Positions 32,631 through 41,506 of a stretch of DNA of 64,000 nt are shown piece after piece. The notes under the pieces are model-generated. The model was not told the DNA's origin. It worked only from the letters and a program-made list of their open reading frames with translations, and did not search any database. This stretch comes from Lachnospiraceae bacterium (GTDB lineage: Bacteria > Bacillota > Clostridia > Lachnospirales > Lachnospiraceae): assembly GCA_017618195.1 (NCBI GenBank), contig JAFZUW010000005.1, positions 31,752-95,751 on the forward strand. Direction: 5' to 3'. Positions within the stretch are counted from its first letter, which is position 1, and each line of letters opens with the position of its first letter. The translations under genes and the position numbers were made by a program.

Positions 32631-33809
32631 ATGAATAATTTCAGTTTTTACGCACCGACTTATTTTGCATTCGGAAGAGGCGCGGAGAACCGCGCAGGGG
32701 AACTTGTTAAGAAATTCGGCGGAACGAAGGTTCTGCTTCATTACGGCGGCGGATCGGTAATCCGCTCCGGTCTTCTCGACCGCGTGAAGGATTCGCTGAA
32801 GGCGGAGGGCATCGCATACGCAGAACTCGGCGGAGTAAAGCCCAATCCGAGAAGCGGACTGGTGTACGAGGGTATTGAACTTTGCCGCAAGGAGGGCGTG
32901 GACTTCATCCTTGCAGTCGGCGGCGGAAGCACGATTGACTCCTCGAAGGCTATCGCGGCCGGAACCGTTTACGACGGCGACTTCTGGGATTTCTATGAAG
33001 GAAAGCCGGTTACGAAGGCTCTTCCGGTAGGAACGGTTCTGACGATTGCGGCAGCCGGTTCCGAAGGATCTCCGGACTCCGTTATCACGAAGGAAGAGGG
33101 CATGTTCAAGCGCGGCGCGAGCGGTCCGGCTTACCGCCCGAAGTTCTCTATCCTGAATCCCGAGCTTACGTGCACGCTTCCCGCATACCAGACCGCGTGC
33201 GGCGCGACCGACATCATCGCGCACCTTTACGAGCGTTACCTGACCAACACGAAGAACGTGCAGACGACCGACCGCATGATCGAAGCTCTGATCATGGCAA
33301 TGGTTGAGGAGACCCCGAAGGTTATCGCCGATCCGAACAACTACGATGCGCGGGCAAATATCATGTGGGCCGGAATGATGGCACACAACAACTCCTGCGG
33401 CGTCGGCCGTTCCCAGGACTGGACGAGCCATCAGATCGAGCACGAGCTGTCCGCTCTGTATGACTGTGCGCACGGTGCAGGCCTTGCGGTTACGATGCCG
33501 GCAGTGTTCCGTTATAATATGAAGCACGATCCCGCCCGTTTCGCACAGATCGCGTCGCGTGTATGGGGCGTTCCGATGAACGAGAACGATCTCGAGGGAA
33601 CCGCGCTCGCCGGTATCGATGCGCTGCAGAAATTCCTCTGCTCGATTGGTATGCCGAAGAACTTCGCGGAGCTCGGCGCCAAGGAAGAGGACATCGAGTA
33701 CCTTGCCAATACATGCTGCTACGGAGACGGAAGCGGCAACGGTAAAATCTACGGTTTTACCGTTCTGGATAAGGAAGACGTGCGTAACATTTTTCGCATG
33801 ATGGTATAA
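32631..33809 (+). CDS. Iron-containing alcohol dehydrogenase (butanol dehydrogenase-like)
   Basis: 392 residues. NFSFYAPTYFAFGRGAE opens the dinucleotide-binding domain; AVGGGSTIDSSKAIA binds NAD(P). Metal ligands are visible in CGATDIIAHLYERY (Asp, His), SHQIEHELSALYDCAHGAGLA (two His). It reduces aldehydes to alcohols (butanol, ethanol or a glycol) and recycles NAD(P)H in fermentation. AAAGGAAGATATAT precedes the ATG. The 130-bp gap between it and the pseudogene contains only a CCGGCAGGGATGGCCGG hairpin of unclear function. Confidence 0.93.
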   Translation: MNNFSFYAPTYFAFGRGAENRAGELVKKFGGTKVLLHYGGGSVIRSGLLDRVKDSLKAEGIAYAELGGVKPNPRSGLVYEGIELCRKEGVDFILAVGGGSTIDSSKAIAAGTVYDGDFWDFYEGKPVTKALPVGTVLTIAAAGSEGSPDSVITKEEGMFKRGASGPAYRPKFSILNPELTCTLPAYQTACGATDIIAHLYERYLTNTKNVQTTDRMIEALIMAMVEETPKVIADPNNYDARANIMWAGMMAHNNSCGVGRSQDWTSHQIEHELSALYDCAHGAGLAVTMPAVFRYNMKHDPARFAQIASRVWGVPMNENDLEGTALAGIDALQKFLCSIGMPKNFAELGAKEEDIEYLANTCCYGDGSGNGKIYGFTVLDKEDVRNIFRMMV

Positions 33810-33850
33810 GAAAAAGGCTGATGAGAGCTTGATTTGTAAATTTTGTATTA

Positions 33851-33860
33851 TTGTATACAA
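33851..33860 (+). promoter_or_regulatory. Palindrome upstream of gdhA, possible operator
   Basis: Perfect palindrome TTGTATACAA 8 bp before the gdhA -35 region. Position suits a transcription factor, but no partner can be named. Confidence 0.35.
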
Positions 33861-33867
33861 AAAAGTA

Positions 33868-33896
33868 TTGCAATCGAAAAAAGCATGATATATAAT
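33868..33896 (+). promoter_or_regulatory. Promoter of gdhA
   Basis: TTGCAA (33868-33873), 17-bp spacer, TATAAT (33891-33896). The leader of about 90 nt begins with a hairpin (TCCGTG / CACGGA, 33901-33926) that carries CATTTTCCG in its loop. Confidence 0.85.
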
Positions 33897-33964
33897 TCTG
33901 TCCGTGTGGTGCATTTTCCGCACGGACAGATTGCTTTACGGAGAATGTTCCGCGACAATCCTGA

Positions 33965-35341
<1,377 letters not shown>

Positions 35342-35360
35342 TTGAATTGATTTTGAAATG

Positions 35361-35392
35361 ACTGCCGCACCGCTTGGTGCGGCAGTTTTTTT
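35361..35392 (+). terminator. Rho-independent terminator of gdhA
   Basis: ACTGCCGCACC / GGTGCGGCAGT stem with GCTT loop, followed by seven T. Confidence 0.95.
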
Positions 35393-35405
35393 GCGGGGGA
35401 TTAGA

Positions 35406-35527
35406 GTGTAAAAACAAGTATTGCTGTGTAAAAACAGGATTTGCGGTGCAAAACCAAACACTGCTGTGTAAAAAACAGGATTGCGGTGCAAAACCAGGCA
35501 TTACGGTACAAAAAAACAAGCATTGCG
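35406..35527 (+). repeat. Six tandem 20-bp repeats
   Basis: Units start at 35406, 35426, 35446, 35466, 35486 and 35506 (last one 22 bp), with the pattern GTGYAAAAMCARRHATTGCK. Odd and even units alternate slightly: two end CTGCT or TTGCT and the others end GCG. Twenty bp is two helical turns and not a multiple of three, so this is more likely protein-binding DNA or a slippage product than coding sequence. Confidence 0.85.
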
Positions 35528-35529
35528 GG

Positions 35530-35877
35530 ATTTTTACTGCGGAATCAAGCAAGAATGGGGTGAACTGTAGTAAGAGAGTGTGTCCGGATGCGCTTGACCT
35601 ATCATGATTTCTGCTGTTTTGCTACGGAATTCAATAAAAGAATGAAAGCCTGTAGTAAGAATTCTTGCGCTTATCTGCCATGGGGTATATTGCTTTCCGG
35701 AAATTACTACGGTTCTATTTGAATTGTTTTAAAACAGTAGTAATAATTCTTAACGGAAGGTTTGGGGACCGAAAATTGAGACAAAACGAACCGAAATATA
35801 CTACGGTTGGAAGGATTAAAGAAGAATTCCGTAGTAAAAAACCGTCGGTTGAAGAAAACAAGCATGCAATTGCGGTT
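35530..35877. other. Non-coding spacer with dispersed GTAGTAA / TTACTACGG motifs
   Basis: No gene is supported here; short frames such as 35665-35910 lack a ribosome site. At least seven times a GTAGTAA or TACTACGG core appears on either strand (near 35567, 35620, 35652, 35705, 35739, 35801, 35831), often next to AATTC. The stretch is more AT-rich than its surroundings. It may be a decayed gene or element. Confidence 0.5.
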
Positions 35878-35920
35878 GAAAAAAATACGGTGGCAATCAA
35901 GGAAGAATGATTACCACCGT
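35878..35920 (-). terminator. Rho-independent terminator of the ABC exporter gene (minus)
   Basis: Minus strand ACGGTGGTAATC / GATTGCCACCGT (one G-U), followed by ATTTTTTTC. Confidence 0.88.
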
Positions 35921-35986
35921 AATTCTTTATTCAGGAACAAAAGGTATGCTTCAAACCAACAGATTATTCTTTATCAGGTCCCGGGT

Positions 35987-37732
35987 TCAGCTCTCCACCA
36001 GCACTCCGACTTCCTGAGCCTTCTGCATGTCGTAATAGAAGCCCTTGTGCGCCATGAGTTCGGGGTGGGTGCCGCGCTCGACAATCTCACCCTCGTGGAA
36101 CACAAGGATCAGGTCGGCGTTCTGAATGGTCGAGAGACGGTGCGCGATTGCAATGATCGTACGCTGTCCCGCGAGGCGGTTGATGGCGGCCTGGATCTGC
36201 CGCTCGGTCTGCACGTCAACGGAAGCGGTAGCCTCGTCTAGGATGATGATCGGCGAGTTCCGAAGTATTGCTCTTGCAATCGCCACACGCTGTTTCTGAC
36301 CGCCGGAAAGGCGGAGTCCGCGCTCACCGACCTGGGTTTCATACCCGCCAGGCATCGCAAGAATGTCTTCGTGAATGAAAGCGGCTTTAGCGGCAGCTTC
36401 AATCTCTTCGCGTGTGGCTGTCGGTCTGGCGTAGCCGATGTTCTCGGCAATCGAACCGTTAAAGAGGAACGTGTCCTGAAGCACCGGCGAAATGTTGTGC
36501 CGGAGACTCGAAAGAGTCACTTCACGGATGTCATTTCCGTCAACAAGAATGCGCCCTTCCACAGGGTCATAGAACCGTGGGATCATCTGTGTCGCGGTCG
36601 TCTTTCCGACGCCGGTCGGACCGACCAGAGCAACCATCATGCCGGGCTTACAGGAGAACGAAATGTCTTTTAAGACAGGAATATTGTTGCCGTAATCGAA
36701 GCTCACGTGGTCGAATTCGACAGCGCCCTTCACCTCGGCGAGATCCTTCGCATTGTCCGCGTCCGTAATCGCGGAAGGCGTGTCGAGAATGACGGTAACA
36801 CGCTCCGCACCGGCAAGCGACTGCTGTAAGCTTTCCAGCAGGTTTGCAAGACCCGACACAGGCGCGTAGAAGAGTCCGAGATAGAGGACAAATGCAACGA
36901 TGTCCGCAACACTCAGCTGCCCCTTATAAGCAAGCCAGCCGCCGAAAAATACGACCAGCACCGTTCCGAGCGCCGACAGCAGTTCCACACACGGATGGAA
37001 GATCGCGCTCGCCCTAAGCGCGCGGAGCATCGCAGTCACCTGCTCAAAGCTCTTGCGGCGCACGCGTTCGCCCTCGTACTGCTCCTGACCGAACGCCTGA
37101 ATCTCATGAAGCCCCGACAGGCTGTCCTGCAGCTGCGCGTTGAGCTCGCCCATTGTCTTCTGGGAAGCGCGGAAGAAAGGCCGCACCACTTTTGCAAAGA
37201 CAATGCCCGATAGCAGAATGAGCGGGATGGGGCAGCAGGTGATGAGCGCCAGCTTCCAGTTGATGGTTAAAAGAATGATCAGTACGCCGGCAAATGTCAC
37301 GAAGTTCGTTATAATATCCGGAATCATATGTGCATACAGAAGCTCGAAATCGCGTGTGTCATTTACAACGCGGCTCATCAGATCACCGGTCTGCTTGTCG
37401 TGGAAGAACGAGAGGTCGAGACTCTGTAATTTGTCGTAAAGACGGCTTCTCAGATCGCCCACGAGATACCACGCGGCGCGGTGGGCGAGATAGTTGCTTA
37501 AGAAGCGGAACAGAACCCGCAGAAGATAGAGCCCGAGCAGGATCAGTGCGAGCCCGCGGATGGTCTTTAAGGACGCGTCATCCACGCCTTTCTCGACGAT
37601 GCCGGTCATGCGGGAGAGCACCTTCGGCGCCGAAAGATTGATGACCGTGAGCGAAAATGTGGAAAGGATTGCGATAAAATACAGTCCTTTGTACCGCGCG
37701 GCTTCGCGGGTCAGTTTCAGAAGTGTCTTCAT
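35987..37732 (-). CDS. ABC exporter, fused membrane and ATPase domains
   Basis: 581 residues. Residues 10-310 carry six membrane helices of type IV (ABC_membrane) transporters; the coupling region DTRDFELLYAHMIPD is typical. The ATPase domain has Walker A VGPTGVGKTT near 372, Q-loop, signature LSGGQKQRVAIARAI and Walker B PIIILDEATASVD. Such half-transporters dimerise and export lipids, peptides or drugs. It is not accompanied by a second half gene, so a homodimer is likely. AAGGAGGCAC precedes the ATG. Upstream it has 44-bp repeats in its probable leader. Confidence 0.92.
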   Translation of the reverse strand: MKTLLKLTREAARYKGLYFIAILSTFSLTVINLSAPKVLSRMTGIVEKGVDDASLKTIRGLALILLGLYLLRVLFRFLSNYLAHRAAWYLVGDLRSRLYDKLQSLDLSFFHDKQTGDLMSRVVNDTRDFELLYAHMIPDIITNFVTFAGVLIILLTINWKLALITCCPIPLILLSGIVFAKVVRPFFRASQKTMGELNAQLQDSLSGLHEIQAFGQEQYEGERVRRKSFEQVTAMLRALRASAIFHPCVELLSALGTVLVVFFGGWLAYKGQLSVADIVAFVLYLGLFYAPVSGLANLLESLQQSLAGAERVTVILDTPSAITDADNAKDLAEVKGAVEFDHVSFDYGNNIPVLKDISFSCKPGMMVALVGPTGVGKTTATQMIPRFYDPVEGRILVDGNDIREVTLSSLRHNISPVLQDTFLFNGSIAENIGYARPTATREEIEAAAKAAFIHEDILAMPGGYETQVGERGLRLSGGQKQRVAIARAILRNSPIIILDEATASVDVQTERQIQAAINRLAGQRTIIAIAHRLSTIQNADLILVFHEGEIVERGTHPELMAHKGFYYDMQKAQEVGVLVES

Positions 37733-37775
37733 GTGCCTCCTTCCGGCTGCCGGACCGCCGCTTTACGGCGGAGAG

Positions 37776-37890
37776 CAACCCTCAAACGATAGGCTTGCCG
37801 GCCGCTGCAGCAGGGCGGGCAACCCTTAAACGATAGGTTCGCCGGCCGCTGCAACAGGGCAGGCAAGCTTCAAACGATAGGCTGCCGCCG
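37776..37890. repeat. 44-bp tandem repeats upstream of the ABC exporter
   Basis: Unit 1 37776-37819, unit 2 37820-37863 (about five differences), partial unit 3 from 37864 to about 37890. Each contains AAACGATAGG, GCCGGCCGCTGCA and AGGGC. On the minus strand they fall between the likely promoter near 37945-37975 and the start at 37732, thus in a roughly 200-nt untranslated leader. No protein frame is maintained. Confidence 0.85.
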
Positions 37891-37944
37891 TCATGCGGTG
37901 ATGCACAGCCTTCAAATAATTCCATCTTATTCATCAGCAACTTC

Positions 37945-37973
37945 ATTATAGTATAGGTTCCGCCTGCGGAAAA
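37945..37973 (-). promoter_or_regulatory. Possible promoter of the ABC exporter
   Basis: Minus strand TATAAT (plus 37945-37950) with 17 bp to a poor -35 TTTTCC; the -35 lies inside CATTTTCCG. The rest of 37733-38200 holds the repeats, this promoter and the divergent one at 38066; nothing else was seen. Confidence 0.5.
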
Positions 37974-38065
37974 TGGACTATGTTTGCCAAAGAGGCAAGT
38001 AGTATTCTGACGGGCGGCTGCCGGCGTGCCCCGTAAACCTCTATCATTGTTGAGCCTTGCGCGTA

Positions 38066-38093
38066 TTAACATCCGAAGATTCTATGCTATACT
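38066..38093 (+). promoter_or_regulatory. Possible promoter of the CmpB-like gene
   Basis: TTAACA (38066-38071), 16-bp spacer, TATACT (38088-38093). It leaves a leader of about 100 nt. Confidence 0.45.
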
Positions 38094-38200
38094 GTAAGAA
38101 AGCAGATGCAGTCCTGTCCGCAGCAAGACAGGGGCAGCAGAACGCAGCGCGGGCTTCTGCGGGCATAACCGGGTTCTGTCGGTGTGCGGGAGGTGATACG

Positions 38201-39169
38201 GTGATATTTCAGGAGATTTTGTTTTATGTGACAATCTATTCCTTCCTCGGCTGGTGCGTGGAAGTGGTTTATCACACGGTCAATTACGGCGAATTCTCGA
38301 ACCGGGGCTTTGTCGGCGGACCGGTGTGCACGATCTACGGCGTCGGATTTACCGGCATCGTTTATCTGCTGAAACCGTTCCGGGAAAACCCAGCGGTGCT
38401 TTTTGCCGTTTCGGTGGTGCTGACAACGGTTCTCGAGTTCTTAACCGGTTGGGTTTTGGAGAAGGTTTTTCACGAAAAATGGTGGGATTACTCGAAGGAA
38501 CCGTTTAACGTCAAAGGGTACATCTGCCTTCGGTTTTCGCTGATCTGGGGACTGGCGTGCACCGGTACGATGATGATCATTCATCCGCTCGCGGAGAAGC
38601 TGTATCACTGGATCCCGGGCAAGGTCTGCACGGTATTTTTATGTGTCGCATTTGCCGTCTATGTTGTGGACTGGAGCGTTACCGTGATTGAAATCCGCAA
38701 GCTGAAGGTACGCCTTAAGATCATCAAAAAGATTGCGGACACGATGGATGATATTTCGGATTATCTCGGCACCAATCTGCACGAGAGTACGCTTGACGTG
38801 ATGGAGCGCAGCGAAGCTGGTATGGAGCGGCTTGAGGATACGAAGCAGGCGCTTGTTGAGAAGAGGGAAGCGTTGGCGCTTACGATGGCGGAGAACCGCG
38901 AGATCTTCCTCGGGCGTATGGAGTATGAGATTGAGCGATTGAAGAAGAACATGGACAATGCCCGTGAAGAATTCACGAAGAGCAGCAGAGAGCGTATGGA
39001 AAGTCTGATGAACACGCTGAACTCCATACGCGGCAAATACGAAAAGACTTCGTTCAAAGTATCCCGCACCGAGAACCGTCTGGCGGGAGCATTCCCGGCA
39101 CTTGATCTTCGGAAGAAAAATCCCAAGCGCGGCAGCGAAAAGAAGGATGAGGAAGGTTACGAATCATAA
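38201..39169 (+). CDS. Putative membrane transporter, CmpB family (PF06541-like)
   Basis: 322 residues. Starts IFQEILFYVTIYSFLGWCVEVVYHTVNYGEFSNRGFVGGPVCTIYGVG (in pieces), the strongly conserved opening of the family often labelled putative ABC transporter permease, with five to six helices to about residue 175. It is followed by a long charged coiled coil (residues 180-300) and a basic end. I chose GTG 38201, with GGGAGGTG 7 nt upstream, because the frame upstream (from 38057) is not hydrophobic and reads through promoter DNA. Transport substrate unknown; no ATPase partner nearby except the divergent exporter. Confidence 0.82.
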   Translation: MIFQEILFYVTIYSFLGWCVEVVYHTVNYGEFSNRGFVGGPVCTIYGVGFTGIVYLLKPFRENPAVLFAVSVVLTTVLEFLTGWVLEKVFHEKWWDYSKEPFNVKGYICLRFSLIWGLACTGTMMIIHPLAEKLYHWIPGKVCTVFLCVAFAVYVVDWSVTVIEIRKLKVRLKIIKKIADTMDDISDYLGTNLHESTLDVMERSEAGMERLEDTKQALVEKREALALTMAENREIFLGRMEYEIERLKKNMDNAREEFTKSSRERMESLMNTLNSIRGKYEKTSFKVSRTENRLAGAFPALDLRKKNPKRGSEKKDEEGYES

Positions 39170-39189
39170 AGTAGAACATGGAAAAAGAA

Positions 39190-39255
39190 AAGGCTCCGGA
39201 TCTGAAGAGGCTGCGCGAAAGGCAGTGCGAAGGAATAGATCCGAAGCCTTTTTCA
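39190..39255 (+). terminator. Likely terminator after the CmpB-like gene
   Basis: AGGCT.CGGATCT / AGATCCG.AGCCT stem around an internal GCTGCGCGAAAGGCAGTGC hairpin, followed by TTTTTC. A 92-codon frame across it is set aside. Confidence 0.6.
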
Positions 39256-39371
39256 CAAAGGAAAGCGATGAACCGAAACGGTTCCGATATTATTCAGGTA
39301 ATCATGCAGGCTGACGGACACGATGTGTTCTGTGCCTGCCGCGGACGGCCGGACTCCGAAATCACATGTCT

Positions 39372-40610
39372 CTACCGAATCCGGATATACGTTCCGTTTA
39401 CCGTAATCCCGACAATGTCACCGGCAGGGAGAAACGAACCGAATCCGCCGCGATAGAACCCATTATAGCTTTCGATGAGACTGTAGTTCTGCCGGGCATG
39501 CTTCTTCCCGTCCTGAGTCGTGTATCCGAAAGAGTCCGCAACACTGCCGTCGGAATAGATCGGTTCGTTATCCGCTCCGGAGTAGAATTTGACTGCCTTT
39601 CCGCCTTCAATGACGGAGCCGTCCCTCAGGGTAACGGAATCAAGGAAGAATTCTTCGGTACCTTCCATCTTTATGATCAGTTCGGAAGGATGGATTTCAA
39701 CATGTGTAACAGTGCCGTTATCGGTCTTTACCTTCATGTCCTTATAAAAGATGTGACTTGCATAATTATTTTCCCAATTGATGTAAGTCATCAGCGAAGA
39801 TTTATAATCCGGATCGGAAGGACAGACCAGTTTCGCCCGGAGATATACAAGGGATTCATTGATCCCTTTTACATCTAATATCACCTTATACCAAAGGAAA
39901 CCGTTTTCGTTGAACATTTCCGTCGAAAGACCGAAGTTCGGATGGAAGAAGTCGTCGAAGACGATACCTCCGCCGTATTCAACGTTTTCGGCCTCTTCCT
40001 CGGTCCAGCCGGTTCGGAGGACGTCCCAATCAAACTCGAGCATTTCTCCGGGATACATTCCATGATCAAATATAAGATATCCGTTTTCGTCATATACAGC
40101 GGGAATGTCTGTTTCAATCACAACCCACTGATGAAGAGAGTCGCCGATGGCTTCCCGGATTGTGATGGTGTACGGGCCGATACTTCTTGCGATATTTAAC
40201 GGCACGACTCCGTCCGCCAGATCCTCGGTAGCGTTGTGTATTCCGAAACGCTCCAAAAGCTCCGAGGTGAAAATATACTTTGCGGTCGCGCCGAGACTTC
40301 CTAACAGAAGGACACTGATGCAAGCGGCAACCAGAATAATACGCAGCCGGCGGCGCGTCTTCGAAGCATGTGCAGCCGCGGATCCGGAAACATTGTTCCT
40401 GCATACGTCCGAAGGCGCCCAAGCGTTATGTTCCGCATCCGCGCGGCTCTGATCCGTTCCGTGCATGCGTCCTTTCACGATAGAGACGAGATCCTCCTCG
40501 TCATAAGCATCTTCCGGAAGGTCGGCCAGCAGCTCCGTAAGGCAATCCGCTTCCGAAGCGGAAAGCAGACCGGTTAACGGAAACGTATCGGCAGTTTGTT
40601 CTTTACTCAT
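39372..40610 (-). CDS. Probable anti-sigma factor with outside sensor domain
   Basis: 412 residues. A cytoplasmic N-terminus of about 95 residues (start SKEQTADTFPLTGLLSASEADCLTELLADLP) precedes one membrane helix (RRLRIILVAACISVLLLGSLGATA, about 97-118) and a 290-residue extracytoplasmic domain rich in aromatic beta-strand patterns. It overlaps the ECF sigma gene by 8 nt (ATGAGTAA), the classic sigma/anti-sigma arrangement. ATG 40610 has AAAGGAG upstream; the longer frame to 40673 lies within the sigma gene. The outside fold resembles DUF4179-type sensors, but I am not sure. Confidence 0.75.
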   Translation of the reverse strand: MSKEQTADTFPLTGLLSASEADCLTELLADLPEDAYDEEDLVSIVKGRMHGTDQSRADAEHNAWAPSDVCRNNVSGSAAAHASKTRRRLRIILVAACISVLLLGSLGATAKYIFTSELLERFGIHNATEDLADGVVPLNIARSIGPYTITIREAIGDSLHQWVVIETDIPAVYDENGYLIFDHGMYPGEMLEFDWDVLRTGWTEEEAENVEYGGGIVFDDFFHPNFGLSTEMFNENGFLWYKVILDVKGINESLVYLRAKLVCPSDPDYKSSLMTYINWENNYASHIFYKDMKVKTDNGTVTHVEIHPSELIIKMEGTEEFFLDSVTLRDGSVIEGGKAVKFYSGADNEPIYSDGSVADSFGYTTQDGKKHARQNYSLIESYNGFYRGGFGSFLPAGDIVGITVNGTYIRIR

Positions 40611-41169
40611 ACGATGTAACTCCTTTCCTCGCGAGAATGCTCCGCAGGCGCTTCTTACCGCGGCAGAGGACATTCTCCACTTTCTTTTCGGGAAGATTCA
40701 GATGAGCTGCTATTGCCTTTACACTGCGCCCGAGAAAATATCGTTCGAGGAATATGCTCCGGTCCGGTTCCCCGAGTTCGTCAACGGAGGCGTGCACCTG
40801 ATCCGCGAGCCAGCGGCGCAGGAAATCCCGCTCCGTATCTTCGTCGGATTCCGGTTCAAAACCGTCTTCACACGCCTGCTCCAACGAAAGGACGTCCGGT
40901 TCTTTTCGAAGCCGGTCTCTTGCCGTGTTACGGGCTACGGTATAGACATAACTTTTCAGCGGATGGGTTTCATCCGGGCGAATCTTGTCCCGATAACGCC
41001 AAAGCCTGACAAAAGTATCTGCCGCTGCTTCTTCCGTTATTTCCCTCCCCCTCCCGGAAAGAACGGAAGAACAGATCTTATGGACGGCCTTCCCGTAGGT
41101 ACGGATCAACGCTTCCGTACCCGTTTCGGGATCGTCCCGCAACAGTTGAAGCAGTTCACGGTCGTCCAT
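40603..41169 (-). CDS. ECF-type RNA polymerase sigma factor
   Basis: 188 residues. Region 2 runs from about residue 20 to 90 (EALIRTYGKAVHKICSSVL, ADTFVRLWRYRDKI, LKSYVYTVARNTARDRLRK) and region 4 from about 125 to 180 (LGEPDRSIFLERYFLGRSVKAIAAHLNLPEKKVENVLCRGKKRL in pieces). There is no region 1 or 3, as usual for group 4 sigma. It should be held by the membrane protein encoded next and released upon an envelope signal. Promoter at 41243-41271. Confidence 0.93.
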   Translation of the reverse strand: MDDRELLQLLRDDPETGTEALIRTYGKAVHKICSSVLSGRGREITEEAAADTFVRLWRYRDKIRPDETHPLKSYVYTVARNTARDRLRKEPDVLSLEQACEDGFEPESDEDTERDFLRRWLADQVHASVDELGEPDRSIFLERYFLGRSVKAIAAHLNLPEKKVENVLCRGKKRLRSILARKGVTSYE

Positions 41170-41242
41170 CGGCAGCCCCCCTTCGCTGAAAGAATTCCTT
41201 CATAAATACTACACCGGCCCGCGGGTCGGAATCACTCACTCC

Positions 41243-41271
41243 ATTATAGATTTTTTGCAGGTAAATGGCAA
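41243..41271 (-). promoter_or_regulatory. Promoter of the ECF sigma operon
   Basis: Minus strand TTGCCA, 17-bp spacer, TATAAT (plus 41243-41248). Upstream on the same strand is TTGACATTTTCCG (41283-41295), part of the recurrent word. Confidence 0.8.
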
Positions 41272-41319
41272 TGAATTTCATGCGGAAAATGTCAACCCGC
41301 TTTACTTGAAACCACATCC

Positions 41320-41334
41320 TGTTGTACTACAACA
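41320..41334. promoter_or_regulatory. Perfect palindrome between divergent genes, possible operator
   Basis: TGTTGTA-C-TACAACA, 15 bp, in the 337-bp spacer 41170-41506 between the sigma operon and the uracil permease. Size and symmetry suit a dimeric repressor. Confidence 0.45.
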
Positions 41335-41386
41335 ATAGAATAACACAATATATGGTAGATTTTTTGATTTTTTTGGCCCGCACGTA

Positions 41387-41415
41387 TTTACAAATGAAAA
41401 GGCGAGTGATATTAT
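41387..41415 (+). promoter_or_regulatory. Promoter of the uracil/xanthine permease with possible attenuator
   Basis: TTTACA (41387-41392), 17-bp spacer, TATTAT (41410-41415). The leader shows ATAAGG/CCTTAT (41424-41439 region) and an AAATCC/GGATTT pairing that ends in nine T at about 41457-41465. This could terminate transcription ahead of the gene, as in pyrimidine-regulated attenuators, but the stems are weak. Confidence 0.45.
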
Positions 41416-41506
41416 CGAAAATAAGGGGAAATCCTTATCGCGGATGCGGTTTTCGGATTTTTTTTTGCCCTGCCGAACAACATCATATTCATTCGAGGAG
41501 GTAGGT

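Noticed and set aside
35406-35527. CRISPR array
   Set aside because: The repeats are contiguous 20-bp units with no unique spacers, and no cas genes are present.
35665-35910. 81-codon frame after the 20-bp array
   Set aside because: No start codon context, odd composition from repeated GTAGTAA words, and it runs into the terminator of the opposite gene.
37776-37890. Coding repeat in a missed small gene
   Set aside because: 44 bp is not a multiple of three and no frame stays open with a start and ribosome site.
39178-39456. 92-codon frame after the CmpB-like gene
   Set aside because: Overlaps a terminator hairpin and the 3' end of the anti-sigma gene; no ribosome site and no family pattern.
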